Assembly (NCBI GenBank): GCA_964034945.1
Contig: OZ035961.1
Location: 46,488,184 to 46,552,183 of the forward strand
Direction of reading: 5' to 3'
DNA length: 64,000 nt
From: Chrysopilus asiliformis
Taxonomy: Eukaryota; Arthropoda; Insecta; Diptera; Rhagionidae
In this document: piece after piece, positions 53,030 through 63,443 of the stretch
Numbering within the stretch: the first letter of the stretch is position 1
Layout of the letters: each line of letters begins with the position of its first letter
The notes under the pieces: model-generated
What the model was told of the DNA's origin: nothing
Databases searched by the model: none
What the model saw: the letters and a program-made list of their open reading frames with translations, nothing else
Made by a program: the position numbers and the translations under genes

Positions 53030-53865
53030 ATGTCAAAGCTGAACCTGAAACATTTTCAGGATTACAGAAGCCAGACTTTGACGAGGAAATCTACAACCCC
53101 ACAAGGTAATTTAGGAGTGTCGGGTCTGACGTCGAAGAAGTGTTAGAACCATATTTCGTTAGAACCATAGGCAGAGATTTCTTGAATATTTTGAATATGA
53201 AGCTTGTAATTGATGATTATTTAAATGAATTAAATTTTGATGAAGAAATACTTAATATTAACATAGATAATAAGTTTGATTTTTCTGATTTATGTGTTGG
53301 TAATGAAGTTTATTATAATACTAAAGTCGAAATTTTAGAAATGTACAAAAACTATAAAAGAAATGCGAGATTGAGAGGTAACCCAACGATTAAAACGGAA
53401 ATGAAAATTTGTCTGCAGAAAGATGAAATGTTTAATTTTAAGCCAAGACGAATTTCTTTTTATGAACGCGAGGTGTTGTCAAAAATCTTAAGTGACCTTC
53501 TCGAAAACGGATTCATAAGGGAGATCGAATCTCCGTACGTGTCGTCGATTGTTCTTATCCCCAAGAAGAAATCGAGCGAGTACAGATTGTGCATAGATTA
53601 TCGTAGTTTAAATAAGTTGACGTTACGCAACAATTACTAAATACCCGATATTGTAGATTTAATCGACCGATTTGAAGGAAAAAAGGTTTTTTTCAATTTT
53701 GGACTTGAAAAACGACTTTCATCATGTCTACATGGAGCGTGAGTCTATTAGATTTACGAGCTTTACAACTCCATTAGGGCAATACAAGTGGGTTAGAATG
53801 CCGTTTGGACTTAAGACTGTCCCTCCTGAATTTCAGAGGTTTGTTGAAAAAGCATTCCGTCGGTT
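53030..53865 (+). pseudogene. pol: Gypsy reverse transcriptase fragment (element H)
   Basis: The frame 53140-53640 leads from a linker region into RRISFYEREVLSKILSDLLENGFIREIESPYVSSIVLIPKKKSSEYRLCIDYRSLN (fingers). 53672-53860 in another frame gives FSILDLKNDFHHVYME (motif A) and WVRMPFGLKTVPPEFQRF (motif B). It ends before the YxDD motif. It is a different lineage from elements A, F and the errantivirus. Confidence 0.8.
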
Positions 53866-54088
53866 AATTGAATCATCTGGCAGCACTGAAACCAGTTGGA
53901 AAAATTTACGCTTCACGAGTTTCTTTTTTATTTCATTTTCACTTCGTCAATAAAACCAGTAAATATTTCTGACATTCAAATTCCATTAAGTGGAATTATT
54001 ATCACGAAAAAATCGGGGAATTTCTTTTGCTATCGACAAAAACTTGGAACTTCGTACACTTCCATGTACATAACCTCAATTTTACATC
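53866..54088 (+). other. Junction sequence and 5' untranslated region of the CR1-like element
   Basis: No gene is recognised. After the gypsy homology ends near 53865 the sequence changes character, and the last 100 bases lead into the ORF1 ATG at 54089. Confidence 0.35.
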
Positions 54089-54878
54089 ATGCCGGAAAGT
54101 TCCAGAAAAGTAAACTCACAGGGAGGCTCATCTCATAAAGCGACTCATTGTTCCGATTGTACGCGTGAACTTGCGAAGGAGGCTTCGATTGAATGTACAA
54201 AATGCCGTACCTGGATTCATAACATTTGCTCAGGTTTGAATTATGTTGAATTTGAAGAGGCATCTAAGTCTCCGGATGTGGTTTGGCTTTGTAAAAAATG
54301 TGCCTCGTGTGCCACAAAAAAAAACCAAAAAAGATGATATGGCTTCTATCAATGAGAAACTAGCTCTCATTGTTTCAGAATTTGCCAATCTTAGGAAAGA
54401 ATTAGCCGACTTTAAAAAATAATTAACCGACTTTAATAAATCAATCTCCTTTCTTTCTGGGAAATATGATGATTTACTCAAATGTCAAGTAGAGCAAGGC
54501 AAACAGATATCCAGGGTATCTGCGTAAGTGAACTTAAAAAACGAAATTACAACGAAACTATCCAAAGATGTAGTTTACATCCAAAGAGTTGTAGCAAAAA
54601 ATGACGTTTGTGTGCAAAACCTAAGTGGAGAGACCAATATTAGAGATACTCGTCAAGCATTCAAATTACTACATGAGACGTGTGCATCCATCAACCTTGC
54701 AATTTCGGAGGGTGACATTGATGAGATTAGGATCAAATCTGGCCAGACAAACTCTACCAAATCTACAATATTTGTGAAATTTGTTAGTAACCTCAAAAAG
54801 AGAGAGCTGATGTCGCAGAAAAAAATTTTGATGAATACCATGGAGCTCAAAATCTTTACGTTTATGGTTTTTGATTAG
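54089..54878 (+). pseudogene. CR1-like non-LTR ORF1 with PHD-type zinc finger
   Basis: The frame 54089-54337 encodes a Cys/His zinc finger: CSDC..C..CRTWIHNICSG..YVEFEEASKSPDVVWLCKKC, the PHD-type pattern seen in ORF1 of insect CR1-related elements. After a shift a coiled-coil part (EKLALIVSEFANLRKELADF) follows. Then 54528-54878 reads VVYIQRVVAKNDVCVQNLSGET and FVKFVSNLKKRELM, an RRM-like region. It has one stop and two frame changes. Confidence 0.65.
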
Positions 54879-55089
54879 AGTTTTGAAACTAATTATTTAT
54901 TTTATCTTCATAATATTTTATGTTATGCAGATTAATTGCTCACATTTTAATTTAATTGATATAACTAGGATCGCGTGAAAAAAAAATCCTGTTTTTCTAC
55001 TCATAGATTTCTTAAATTATCAAATTGATTTGTACAAATAGTTACTTGAGCTCGGTTCAGGACTTTATTGACTGTAGATTGACTGATTT
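54879..55089 (+). other. Spacer between ORF1 and ORF2 of the CR1-like element
   Basis: AT-rich sequence with no recognised domain; the endonuclease begins near 55090. Confidence 0.3.
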
Positions 55090-55501
55090 AGAAAATCTTA
55101 GAATACTTTCTTGCGCAGCCTAGCAGCTATTAATAAATTCCTAAAATTTAAAGAACTCATTGCTCAAATCCCGCATTTACACGTAATAGTACTGCAAGAA
55201 ACATGGTTTTCTAAAGATAACACCCAATTATATCAGATACCTGGCTATAGAGCTATACATTCATGTCGTGATGATGACTATGGGGTCTTAGTCTATATGT
55301 TGTGGAAGAATTGTCATTTACTGCTTTTTATAATGATTCTACTAACTTCTGTAATTTTATTGGTATAAGTCTCAACAACACTAAATATAAAAGTAAGCCT
55401 TTGAACATTATAGGATTTTACCGCTCACAAAAATGCAAAGTTTATGACTTCCTCGATAATTTATCGAACCTATTAAATTTAAATAATAATTCACCTTGTT
55501 T

Positions 55502-55868
55502 CACGAGAAACTAAATTTGCCGGCAGGCTTAAATCAAACACGAATAAACGAAAGATAAAATTTATTAAACAATTACCACGACAGCGTTAGTGATTGCGAT
55601 GTGTCGCGCTTGAATTAGAAAAACGAACTCAAACTGCTTTTACAATTGTTGACTTGTTCTGATTTTAAATAATAATCGAAGCAAATGAAAAGAAATGGAA
55701 TACAATACAAAATCGAATATTGAATAAAGAATGTAGCGGATTACAATTGTTTTAAATGAACTTTAAATGAACAACTTATAGAAATTAACAAAGTATTGAT
55801 TTAAATGCAGTTTGAACAATATTGAAATTAAATAAAATCTACTGTACATTTAAACTGCCGTTCAAACA
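55502..55868. mobile_element. 367-bp insert of unknown type with 10-bp flanking repeat
   Basis: CACCTTGTTT occurs at 55492-55501 and 55869-55878, and removing the insert with one copy restores the endonuclease reading. Inner ends (CACGAGAAAC and ...GTTCAAACA) are not inverted repeats and there is no A-tail. It may be a SINE, a solo LTR of an unusual family or a MITE with decayed ends. Confidence 0.65.
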
Positions 55869-55991
55869 CACCTTGTTTTTTGCTAGGGTACTCAAATATC
55901 AATACTTTCAGTAGATGCCATTCTTCCCTAATATATATTGAGAATCTAAATTGTCACAACTTTGATATATGTAATACACTACCAACCAGAC

Positions 55992-56934
55992 TGTCATAAC
56001 TGACCACCCACACGACTGGGTATAAACCATTTCATAGGGAATATTCTTCAAAACTAATGTAACATGAGATATTCCCTATGAAATAAGGAACAAATAGAAA
56101 CATTCATAATCCGCATGAATTATGAATGTTTCCCACAAATACATTTACGCAAGTAATGATCAATAACCCCTGGGGTTACGTAAATGACAAGCGCATCGAA
56201 TTAAATTCAATATTGGCCAACATATGTGGGCCACCAAAGTGCGAAGACGCACATTTATTAAATACCAATTCGACGTAGCAAGTATTGACCAACATATGTC
56301 GGTCACATAAAGTGCAAAGATGCACATAAACTATCCAAACACAATGTGCGCTTGGAATTGCCCAACGTAAACAAACTACGAGGTAGCTCACGTTACCTCG
56401 CAATGTGATTTACGCTGTGGCCTAAATAAACAAGCCGCACATGTGCAATGCACTCAAGCTGATGGAAGGTAACGTTGGAAGTCCAACTGCGACCAATCAA
56501 CCTCCGAGTGAGAACTTAACGAAGTTTTCGATTGGCTGAGAACAAAGTAGACGAGGTGCTTCCAAAAGAAGGGAGTAGCCAATAAAAGGGCCTTCACGGC
56601 TAATACCAGGCAGTCAGATGATTTTCAAGAAAGCAGTAGTTAGGCCAGATAGTCAAGGCCAGTGGAGAGAAAGTAGAGTCAGTTCTAAAATTAGTGAGGT
56701 GCAGTGGGGTGAAATAGAGAATAAGTTTTTCTGTATAAGATAATATGTTAAAATCAATAAACTTAGATTAACAAAGTGAACAATAAATAGTTAATGCGAA
56801 TCATTTTCTTGTTTCCTTTAAATTGAACAATAAATGAATTATGTTAATAGTGATTAACAAGGTGAACAATAAATAGATAATGCGAATCAGTTTTTTGTTG
56901 AAGAAATTATAAATTACGTTAATAGAGATTAACA
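55992..56934 (+). repeat. Solo LTR related to the errantivirus, 943 bp
   Basis: Starts TGTCATAACTGACCACC like the errantivirus LTRs and ends AACA, flanked by AGAC on both sides (55988-55991, 56935-56938). It is clearly diverged from the 37800/51454 copies: different repeats at its 3' end, with GAACAATAAAT and GATTAACAA units. It keeps the palindrome (56097-56132). Removing it rejoins the endonuclease between PTR and SCIDHV. Confidence 0.93.
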
Positions 56935-57130
56935 AGACAAAGCTCGGAGAGTTGCATTGACCATGTTTGTATGAACCTAGAAGAGTCAGAATCTACTTTG
57001 GTTGATATAGTTAATGCTCCTATAAGTGATCATGACTTCCTCGTAGTGCATGTCAAGGGGATAGGCATCAAACTCAATAAGTTTAAAGTTATTACAAAAA
57101 CATTTATTGATTATGAATCGTTGAAGTAGG

Positions 57131-57869
57131 TCTTTGTTTGCTTCTGTTGGTTTTGTGTTTTCGGCGATTGCTTGCCTGTTTGTGTTGCGTGCGGGTCATA
57201 TTCCAATCTAATCCCTTCAACATAAATTAACTCTAAATTTTCCTAAGACAAGAACATTTTCATTCCCACAGTTTTCCACAACATTCTTGTCTTATCAGAG
57301 CCAGACGCTTCACACGAAATTAGATCTTAGATGTGCAGATCGAAAACGTGACTTTGAGCTTCGACCAACACTTCATGTAATTAGCCATTAAGTTTATTGT
57401 TCAGTTCCACTTTGATTTTCGACTAATAAAGTTCATTCATAAAAATAAAATTGTTTTTTTTATATTGATAATAATAATTCAATACAAAACTTTCGTGTGA
57501 CTTCGTTGTTCGCTGGTTGTAGAGAGTTGAAAGAAACTTAGCATATTCAGCGGGCGAGAAGAAGAAGACGAAACCTGCTTGTGTTGATCGATCGATTTTT
57601 CTTTTGTCACTCGAAAGCCATTACACAGCGTGAAAAGTCGTGTTTTGAAAAATAATAAGTTAATTCGTTAGTGATTGCGAACGGGACGGAGTTGTTGGGA
57701 GGTCGCCAAAAACTTGCGGAAAAAGAACAGCGGAGCATCGGAGGAAAGGTGTGTTCACCGAGGGACGGGTGGTCGAATTCCCTATCCATAAGATAACAAT
57801 TTGTGTTACTTCTGTTGATGGAAGCGAGAGTTGGATTTTGGTTGGGCGGCTATAATTCCATGAGAAATA
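57131..57869 (+). other. LTR end and leader of gypsy element E
   Basis: No gene is seen. ACAAGAATGT-type inverted wording (CTAAGACAAGAACATT and CATTCTTGTCTTA) forms a hairpin around 57242-57297. AATAAAG near 57424 suggests the LTR end. Purine-rich leader sequence leads to the gag ATG at 57870. Confidence 0.4.
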
Positions 57870-59195
57870 ATGTCATCCAGTTTTAATACCGGACGGAAGC
57901 GGTCCCATGTACATCGTCCAATGCTGGGAGGAGTGAGTCCATCGCATCGCCATCTTCTTCGATACCCCAGGTTCCCGTAGCGCCTTCAAATTTTCTTGAC
58001 CTGGAAATGGAGGAAATTCGGGGACTCATTCCGGAGTTCAGGCTGTGGTGAGGAGGTATTTTCATGTTTAAATAAGAATTATGTACTTTGCACCCTCGGT
58101 TAACTTGGGTTCATCGTACGAATAATGGAAAACATGAATATACGAACTTCCGCATGTCTTCAAAGTTCAATAAATTAATAATAATTGTATTTATGTAAGT
58201 TAAGCAATTATAAAAGTAGTGACACAAATCTTAAGCTGATATAGCTTGGTCACCAAATAATTGTTATTTCACAATAACTAAAAGATTTAATGTCAAACCA
58301 GAACATTGGACTTTGTAATGGTAATCGATCGGTGATCGATGCAGTCAGTTAACAACAGAGTTCTGAGTTGATCACGGAAGTAGCCGGACGTTCTTTTTAA
58401 GTAAATTATTAATTTTAATAAGTTAACCGAAAATTGTAATTCCAATCAAAAAGTGTTCGTTAAATAAATGAAGTAAAATTTATACAGTGTTTTCTTATGT
58501 GTAAAGTGTATATGTCCACTCGGCGTGTTTAGGAAAAACACAACACGACAAGGCCGGGCAAGGATCAGGGACTAAACACGAAACAATGGGTGGAACACGT
58601 CGACCGAATGCGGCTTACATACCTGTGGGCCGAGCGAACAACACTTATGTACGCGACAATACGCCTACGAGACGCTGCACAGTTTTGGTTACAGACACGC
58701 GACGGGGTTTTTGCGGACTGGGCAGCGTATAAAAACGATCTAATTCATAGTTTTCCTGAAGTGGTCGACGAAGCGAAGATTCATACGAAGCTTGCGTCAC
58801 ACCGACGCAAATGGAACGAGCCTATAGAAAGTTATTTCTACTAAATGGCCTCCCTGGCGAAGTCAGTAAAATTAACGAACGAGTGTACCATAAAATATCT
58901 TATCTCGGGTCTGGGCAATAAAGATTTACAAAATATCGTGATGGCACTTACCTACACCGACCCAGTGGAGTTGTTGAGCAGAATTAAAATATACGAGTCC
59001 ATGAGCCCGGAACCAGCGCATCACGATCACAATGAGACGAATGCTCGAAATTCGCGTATGCTTCGAGCAGAAGCAAATGCTTCGGCACAAAACAAGCATT
59101 TGCCACATCCCTCGCATCTGCGGAGAATTGAACCGACCCCGTATTCAAAACAAAACGCGTTTATACCGCGCTACCAACAGGCGGGAACAAACTAG
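57870..59195 (+). pseudogene. gag: Gag of gypsy element E, split by a solo LTR
   Basis: 57870-58043 encodes the N-terminus (MSSSFNTGRKRSHVH, frame change, EMEEIRGLIPEF). After the solo LTR, 58555-58844 gives WVEHVDRMRLTYLWAERTT, LRDAAQFWLQTRDG, DWAAYKNDLIHSFP and ESYFY. After a stop, 58845-59195 continues ASLAKSVKLTNECTIKYLISGLGNKDLQ to a Gln/His-rich tail. It aligns with F gag (28336) in every block. The zinc knuckle is not seen. Confidence 0.85.
58044..58550 (+). repeat. Solo LTR in E gag, 507 bp
   Basis: Starts TGTGGTGAGG, ends ACACGACA, flanked by AGGC on both sides (58040-58043, 58551-58554). TATAAAAG is at 58209-58216 and AATAAA near 58464, so it is oriented plus. Removing it restores gag between LIPEF and KDQGLNTKQW. 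No other copy of this LTR was found in the window. Confidence 0.9.
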
Positions 59196-59314
59196 TGTCC
59201 TGGAAAGTGTTTCCACCTCTTCGCGCCGTGCGGATTACAACAAGGACGACGTGCTTAACAATCTACGACACTTCCGAAAAACCACAGCAGGAATTATGTT
59301 GTTCCATCAAATAT

Positions 59315-59711
59315 AAAGTGGCAGATTGTGAGAACGTCTCATGCTGGTTTGGGACATCCAGGATTGGAGCGTACGGTAGATCACGTTCAACAGACGTATT
59401 GGTCGGCAAAAATGAGTTTTTATAAAAAACAAACGACTGTATGCAGTACGCATATAATATGCGAAGTACCGACTTAACGCTTTATCAGATACACACATAC
59501 CAAACTGATCCTGTCCCTTTTCAAACAATTCACTTCGACCATCTGCAGCCTTACCCCAGAAGTAGCCGGCAGAATGTTCATCTTTTGGGCATCATCGATG
59601 CATTCAGGAAGTTCATAATTTTAAAACCAGTTCAAAACACTAGCACGAATTCAGTAATTAAGGCGTTAATTGAACTATCACAATTTTTTGGCATTCCTTT
59701 ACAAATCGTAA
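59315..59711 (+). pseudogene. pol: Integrase fragment of gypsy element E
   Basis: The zinc-binding region is recognisable (VRTSHAGLGHPGLERTVDHVQQTYW). The frame 59441-59711 then gives PVPFQTIHFDHLQPYPRS, LLGIIDAFRKFIILKPVQNTSTNSV and ELSQFFGIPLQIV, the core up to just before the second Asp. Helitron sequence takes over at about 59712. Protease, reverse transcriptase and RNase H are deleted. Confidence 0.8.
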
Positions 59712-61125
59712 GATTCAACCAGGCAAAATTAAGGTCCGAAGAATACATACATTTACGCGATGTCATAAACAATAATGTGGATGGAAATGTAAACACTAAT
59801 GAAATTGGTCAAATGTGTATCCTGCCTTCGTCATATACTGGAAGTCCTCGGCATATGCAGCAATATATTCAAGATGCGATGGCCTATTTACGTGCTTACG
59901 GAAGATCTGATTTATTCATCACATTTACAAGTAATCCGCAATGGTACGAAATTAAAAAACATCTATTGCCAGGCCAATCACCTAATGATCGGCATGACAT
60001 AACGGCACGTATTTTTAAACAAAAACTAAAAGCTTTAATGGATTTCATAGCCAAACACCAGGAATTTGGAGAAACGCGATGCTGGATGTATTCAGTTGAA
60101 TGGCAAAAACGTGGATTGCCTCATGCCCATATTTTAATTTAGTTAATCAACAAAATTAGACCAGAAGAAATCGATCAGATTATATCGGCAAAAATTTCAG
60201 ATGAAACAGTAGATCCAGAATTGTTCCAGATTGTAACGACAAACATGATACATGGTCCATGTGGGGCCACATCAATTCTCCATGCATGGATAATGGTAAA
60301 TGCACTAAAAATTTTCCCAAGGACTTATTATCGAATACTATTACAGGAATTGATGGATACCCACTATATCGTCGCCGATCTACTGAAAATGGTGGCCATT
60401 CTTTTCAAATAAACACAAACAATAACCAGAATGGTATTGAAATTGATAATATATGGGTTGTACCTTATTGTCCTCTTTTATCGAAAACCTACAAAGCACA
60501 TATAAATGTAGAGTTTTGCAGCTCTGTTAAATCTATTAAATACATATTTAAATATGTGCATAAAGGCAGCGACATGGCCGTTTTTGCTGTCCAAAATATT
60601 AATGATAATGACGAAGTTGCGCGTTACCAAATGGGTAGGTATATAAGCAGTAATGAAGCAGTCTGACGAATTTTATGCTTTCCCATTCACGAAAGAGATC
60701 CAGCTGTCACTCATTTGGATGCAACGCGTTTACTTCACAGAACAAAATGCAGTTAGTCGAGCAGAAGCACCACCAAGAACCACGTTAATGGAATTTTTCA
60801 AATTATGTCAACATCGAAATAATTTTGGAAGTTTTGCAAAAACATTACTTTATTCAGATGTACCAACTTATTTTACATGGAATACGTCTAAAAAACGTGG
60901 GAACCCCATAAAATAGGTACAGCCCTCACCGAATATCCAGGCATTTTTTCTACGAATACATTAGGCAGGTTGTACACTGTACTGTACATCCAAGACATTG
61001 TGAATGTTTCTACTTACGATTGCTATTAATTAATGTTCGAGGAGCAACATCATTTAAATATTTAAAAACTGTCAACATATGCCACAAATCATTATGCATG
61101 TCGAGCATTGCAATTATTAGAATAC
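59712..61125 (+). pseudogene. Canonical Helitron Rep/helicase, N-terminal two thirds
   Basis: The Rep nuclease region reads LPSSYTGSPRHMQQYIQDAMAYLRAYGRSDLFITFTSNPQW, then VEWQKRGLPHAHILI, whose HAH is the two-histidine metal site. In shifting frames HSPCMDNGKCTKNFPKDL, WVVPYCPLLSKTYKAHINVE, SIKYIFKYVHKGSD, GRYISSNEA, LMEFFKLCQHR, DVPTYFTWN and LGRLYTV follow. Four or more stops or shifts are present. It ends before the helicase motifs. It belongs to a different branch from the copy at 1439. Confidence 0.85.
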
Positions 61126-61570
61126 ATTTATAGCAACTAGCAACTGATGGAAAAGACAGCTATCCCCGCGCAGCTCAGGTAATAGATAAAGACATTTATA
61201 TTGATGACATCCTTGCAGGTGCTGACGAGCTTCAAGCGGTCATTGAGTTGCAGACTGAAATAGTGAACATCCTGAAAATGGGCGGTTTTGAATTGAAGAA
61301 GTGGGCTACTAACTATGAGGAATTGCTGATTCATATTCCAATGGAAGATCGAGAATGTATATCTTCGCTTGATATCGACGAAGCAGAACAAACAATTAAA
61401 ACCCTAAGCGTCTATTGGAACTCGACCGCTGATACTTTCACTTTTAAGACTCAGCTAAGGCCGTTGGAAGCTGTCACTAAAAGAACAATATTGTCCGATA
61501 TTGCTCGACTCTACGACCCGTTAGGCTGGCTATCGCTACTGGCTAGATGTGTCTCGAATGTCGCAATAAT
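61126..61570 (+). pseudogene. pol: BEL/Pao reverse transcriptase fragment (element J2)
   Basis: Reads ATDGKDSYPRAAQVIDKDIYIDDILAGADEL, holding the catalytic YIDD. The frame 61248 onward then gives ILKMGGFELKKWATNYEELL, TLSVYWNSTADTF and AVTKRTILSDIARLYDPLGWLS. These are the same motifs as element I at 22147, but from the catalytic side. The end of the frame (to 61727) is not recognised. Confidence 0.8.
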
Positions 61571-61727
61571 GGATTCTTCATCGACAACAACCAAAATTTT
61601 CAATCGTGCATCAAATCCTCGGAGGATACAGAAGTCAATTCAGACCCAATTCCAATCAATGCGTGACATCATTACGGGTATGAAAATGAAAATATTAAAA
61701 GATACGAAACAAAATCACAGCTCATAA

Positions 61728-62329
61728 AGCCCATGTATAACACCCTTATTCATAATTTAAACCTTTTAGACAGAAAATTGATAGCCTGAATCTACATGTC
61801 ATACAAAAAAGAGGACTGATTAATTTGCAGGATTAAAGTTTATAGCGAGCACTATGGACTCTAATGATGAGAAAGAAATTGTTAGGATTCTAATGATCAT
61901 TCATAATGGTCATTGATAAAAACAATTAAGCTTCATTTCTTAGATATAATCCAGTCAACTAATTGAAAACAGATGTAATTGGACTTCCTACTTTGATTAT
62001 GAGCTATTTAAAAGATCGGTCAAATTTCCAAACACGGAACGACAGATGTTTAAACGCAAGAACTGAAATATGATAACATAAACAATTGTTGTATCATTAT
62101 CACAATTAAGTCACTCATGCAATTCAGTGAGGAAATCCAATGCACCTAGGTTTTTGTTGACACAGCAGAAAGTAGAATTCACGGTCATGAAATGAAATGA
62201 AGTGCTGATCGGAAATAAAACCATTAGGCTAGGAAAGACCTTGAAATGTTTTCATAATAAATGAATATGTTTTTAAGAATATCGTAACATTTATGTGAGC
62301 GGAAGAATTCAACTTCCGCCTAGAGTAGT
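61728..62329. other. Stretch without gene, probable U3 of the family N LTR
   Basis: No coding sequence is recognised. GCGGAAG..CTTCCGC forms a hairpin at about 62299-62319, just upstream of the TATA box. The LTR start could not be located. Confidence 0.35.
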
Positions 62330-62606
62330 TATAAAAGAAAGTAATTAAGTGTCAGTCAAAAAGAAGTGAGGAATAATTAGAGTCAGTAAGAATTGAGAAG
62401 TCAAGTCATGTAATAATCAAAGAGTCGGATTCGAGAATGTTGAGAGTTAAGAATTAGTTTAAGAAGAGCAGTTTTTTGAAAGTAAAGTTTTTAAAGTCGA
62501 GTTTACAAAGCAGAGTTGTTAAAGAAGAGTAAAAGAATTCAAGTGTTACAATAAAAGTGTTTTGTTTGTGTTCCCCATTACCTCCACCAACTACGCACCA
62601 CATAAT
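62330..62606 (+). repeat. LTR (R-U5) of the second family N element
   Basis: TATAAAAG at 62330-62337, AGAGTCAG/AAGTCGAG-type repeats, AATAAAAG at about 62550 and the end ACCACATAAT at the primer site. Wording resembles the LTR at 31400-31968. Confidence 0.6.
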
Positions 62607-62694
62607 TGGCGCAGCCGGTAGGATTAAGTTCAAGTTCAGTCTGAATCCAGAAAGTTTAGAGTTGATCAAGCCACCACATAATTGGCGCAGCCGG
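62607..62694 (+). promoter_or_regulatory. Duplicated primer binding site of family N (tRNA-Ser type)
   Basis: CCACATAATTGGCGCAGCCGG occurs at 62598-62618 and again at 62674-62694. Thus the LTR end plus the TGGCGCAG primer site (62607 and 62683) is present twice, 76 bases apart. The first is followed by TAGGATTAAG, the second by ACAGCG. Confidence 0.75.
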
Positions 62695-63261
62695 ACAGCG
62701 ATTTGTCAATTTTTTTTTTTTGACATTTTAAAACCGAACCTTAAACTTCCTTAAAGTGGTGTAAAAGAGTAGTGGCAGAACATTAAACGAGAAAATGGTG
62801 TAGTGAAATAACATTTGAAAATACGAAGCAGATGAATTAAAACAACAAAGATAAATAGATAAAATAGACAACGAGAAACAGAATGGTCACCAAATAAAGA
62901 AGCAGAATAAAAATTCGTGTAAAATCTACTTGCAAGAGGCAAAGGAGTATCATTACCAATTCAACTGTTAAGAGGCGTAAAAAAAATCAATTTTAAATCG
63001 GCAGAATACTGTGAAATATCACTAGAACGATTCTCACCAAATCCGTCATCTCTAGATCTACTTTCAAGAGGCGAGAAAAAAAATCAACGAAGGATCAGCT
63101 ATTTGAAAAGGCGCAGTAGAATCAGCTTTAAATCATCTTTCAAGTGGCAATAAGACCAGCAGACAGTGGAACCGTAAGATTGGAGCAGCTAATCACAAAC
63201 CAACAGAGGAAATCACCTAGTAGCAAACAGTTAAAAATTCAGGAGCCGACAACAATCAACA
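62695..63261 (+). other. Leader of the second family N element
   Basis: No gene is seen. Purine-rich sequence with three CTTTCAAGAGGC/CTTGCAAGAGGC/CTTTCAAGTGGC-type repeats at about 62929, 63061 and 63138. Shares ATCATCTTTCAAGTG with the leader at the start of the window. Confidence 0.55.
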
Positions 63262-63284
63262 ATGGAGATTTTGATTATTGGTAT
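63262..63284 (+). other. Candidate env leader exon of family N
   Basis: An ATG plus six hydrophobic codons and two bases ends at the donor GTAAGA (63285). Same phase as the exons at 11090, 26081 and 39563. Confidence 0.55.
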
Positions 63285-63443
63285 GTAAGAAAGTTATGTA
63301 AAACTATCCATTAGTATAAATTATGCATAAGTACAAAGAATTAAGCCGTATTTTGTTTTGAAAGTTGATTAAGCCACGCGGTTGTTCGAAAGTTTTATAA
63401 AAAAACGGGATTAGAGTAAAAATCGAGTTTTAGTGTATAGTAA
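63285..63443 (+). other. Spacer between the splice donor and gag of family N
   Basis: AT-rich, 159 bases, without open frame. Confidence 0.4.

Larger units (their letters stand above)
55090..57130 (+). pseudogene. CR1-like ORF2 endonuclease, split by two insertions
   Basis: Three exonic pieces form an apurinic-type endonuclease. 55100-55501: RSLAAINKFLKFKEL, VLQETWFSKDN (catalytic Glu), IIGFYRSQKC. 55869-55991: FLLGYSNINTF (LLGDFN motif, Asp replaced) and NTLPTR. 56939-57130: SCIDHVCMN and ISDHDFLVVHV (catalytic Asp-His). The gaps are a 367-bp insert and a 943-bp solo LTR. The reverse transcriptase is lost after 57130. There are several shifts in the first piece. Confidence 0.8.
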
